Below, piece by piece: positions 63,395-64,000 of a DNA stretch of 64,000 nucleotides. This stretch comes from Aromatoleum toluclasticum ATCC 700605 (GTDB lineage Bacteria > Pseudomonadota > Gammaproteobacteria > Burkholderiales > Rhodocyclaceae): contig NZ_KB899492.1 in the NCBI RefSeq assembly GCF_000378245.1, positions 1 through 64,000 on the forward strand, given 5' to 3'. Below the pieces are notes generated by a model. The model worked only from the letters and a program-made list of their open reading frames with translations. It ran no database searches and was not told the origin of the DNA. Both the position numbers and the translations under genes were made by a program. Position 1 is the first letter of the stretch; each line of letters opens with the position of its first letter.

Positions 63395-64000
63395 ATGGAC
63401 GACAGATGGTGGCAACGGGCAGTCGTCTACCAGATCTATCCGCGCAGCTTCATGGATACCGACGGCGACGGCATCGGCGACCTGCCGGGCATCCTCGCGC
63501 GACTCGACTACCTCGAGTGGCTGGGCGTCGACACGCTGTGGCTGTGTCCGATCTACCGCTCGCCCAACGACGACAACGGTTACGACATCTCGGACTACTG
63601 CGCGATCATGGCGGAGTTCGGCACCATGGCCGACTTCGACCGCCTGCTCGCCGAAGCGCACCGCCGCGGCATGCGCGTGATCCTCGACCTCGTCATCAAC
63701 CACACCAGCGACGAGCACCCGTGGTTCCGCGAATCGCGCAGCTCGCGCGACAACCCGAAGCGCGACTGGTACATCTGGCGCGACGGTCGTGACGGCAATC
63801 CGCCGAACAACTGGGAGAGCATCTTCCGCGGCCCCGCCTGGGAACACGACGCCGCGACGGAGCAGTGGTACCTGCATCTCTTCACGCGCCGCCAGCCCGA
63901 CCTCGACTGGGAGAACCCGGCGGTGCGCGCGGCGATCCACGCGGTGATGCGCTGGTGGCTGGACAAGGGCGTGGACGGCTTCCGCATCGACGCGATCACC
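63395..64000 (+). CDS. Alpha-glucosidase/amylase-family (GH13) enzyme, 5' part
   Basis: 202 codons are visible before the window ends, starting MDDRWWQRAVVYQIYPRSFM. The GH13 landmarks TDGDGIGDLPGI, GVDTLWLCPIYRSPNDDNGYD, ILDLVINHTSDEHPWF (conserved region I) and GVDGFRIDAIT (region II, likely nucleophile Asp199) identify the oligo-1,6-glucosidase/alpha-glucosidase/trehalose-cleaving subgroup. No signal peptide. Divergent from the GH5 gene across 170 bases; the 3' part of the gene is outside the window. Confidence 0.93.
   Translation, partial: MDDRWWQRAVVYQIYPRSFMDTDGDGIGDLPGILARLDYLEWLGVDTLWLCPIYRSPNDDNGYDISDYCAIMAEFGTMADFDRLLAEAHRRGMRVILDLVINHTSDEHPWFRESRSSRDNPKRDWYIWRDGRDGNPPNNWESIFRGPAWEHDAATEQWYLHLFTRRQPDLDWENPAVRAAIHAVMRWWLDKGVDGFRIDAIT

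Overview
The window is a high-GC, gene-dense bacterial chromosome segment. Gene content and order point to a betaproteobacterium of the Rhodocyclales (Azoarcus/Thauera/Aromatoleum type): pilMNOPQ-aroK-aroB-dgt followed by gltB-gltD, a MaoC-phosphotransacetylase fusion next to ackA, ubiquinone genes (ubiD, ubiA, ubiC), fliW, and a large beta-oxidation block. This assignment is inference from gene order and protein character. No rRNA, tRNA, CRISPR array or complete mobile element was recognised.

Layout. 1-0.42 kb: the 5' end of a tyrosine recombinase and short direct repeats resembling an insertion-sequence end. 0.44-3.6 kb: glmU-glmS (UDP-GlcNAc synthesis). 3.8-6.4 kb: MaoC-Pta fusion and ackA. 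6.5-20.7 kb, all on the minus strand: pilMNOPQ (type IV pilus), aroK-aroB, a dGTPase-like gene, then gltB-gltD behind a sigma54-like promoter overlapping an NtrC-like palindrome. 20.8-25.0 kb: mrcA, cyaY, lptM, lysA. 25.2-28.9 kb: rfbBACD (dTDP-L-rhamnose) plus one unknown gene. 29.1-35.3 kb: dacB, a small membrane protein, ubiD, pyrF, a small periplasmic protein, ubiA, ubiC. 35.4-39.7 kb: recG, ridA, fliW, a SPOR protein and a DUF2802-like protein. 39.8-42.4 kb: an elyC-like gene broken by an amber codon, then a pirin/nitroreductase pair.

42.5-55.8 kb is a fatty-acid degradation region. One set has an enoyl-CoA hydratase, a thiolase, a FadN-type dehydrogenase/hydratase and a FadL porin. The second is a tightly coupled PsrA-like regulator, FadE-type dehydrogenase, thiolase, FadB-type protein and thioesterase, with a 25-base palindromic operator ahead of the regulator. 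A 185-base imperfect inverted repeat lies between thiolase and hydratase genes of the first set.

56.0-57.3 kb carries an accessory Sel1/TPR-like gene of unknown function that looks foreign to its neighbours. 57.5-64.0 kb has a CbbR-like LysR gene divergent from a beta-carbonic anhydrase, an endonuclease/phosphatase-fold protein, a YddA/SbmA-like ABC protein with an eroded ATPase domain, a GH5 exo-glucanase-like enzyme and the start of a GH13 alpha-glucosidase.

Most interesting items: the ATPase-degenerate ABC protein, the long intergenic palindrome, the amber-interrupted elyC-like gene, the gltB promoter architecture, and the unexplained accessory gene at 56.0-57.2 kb.
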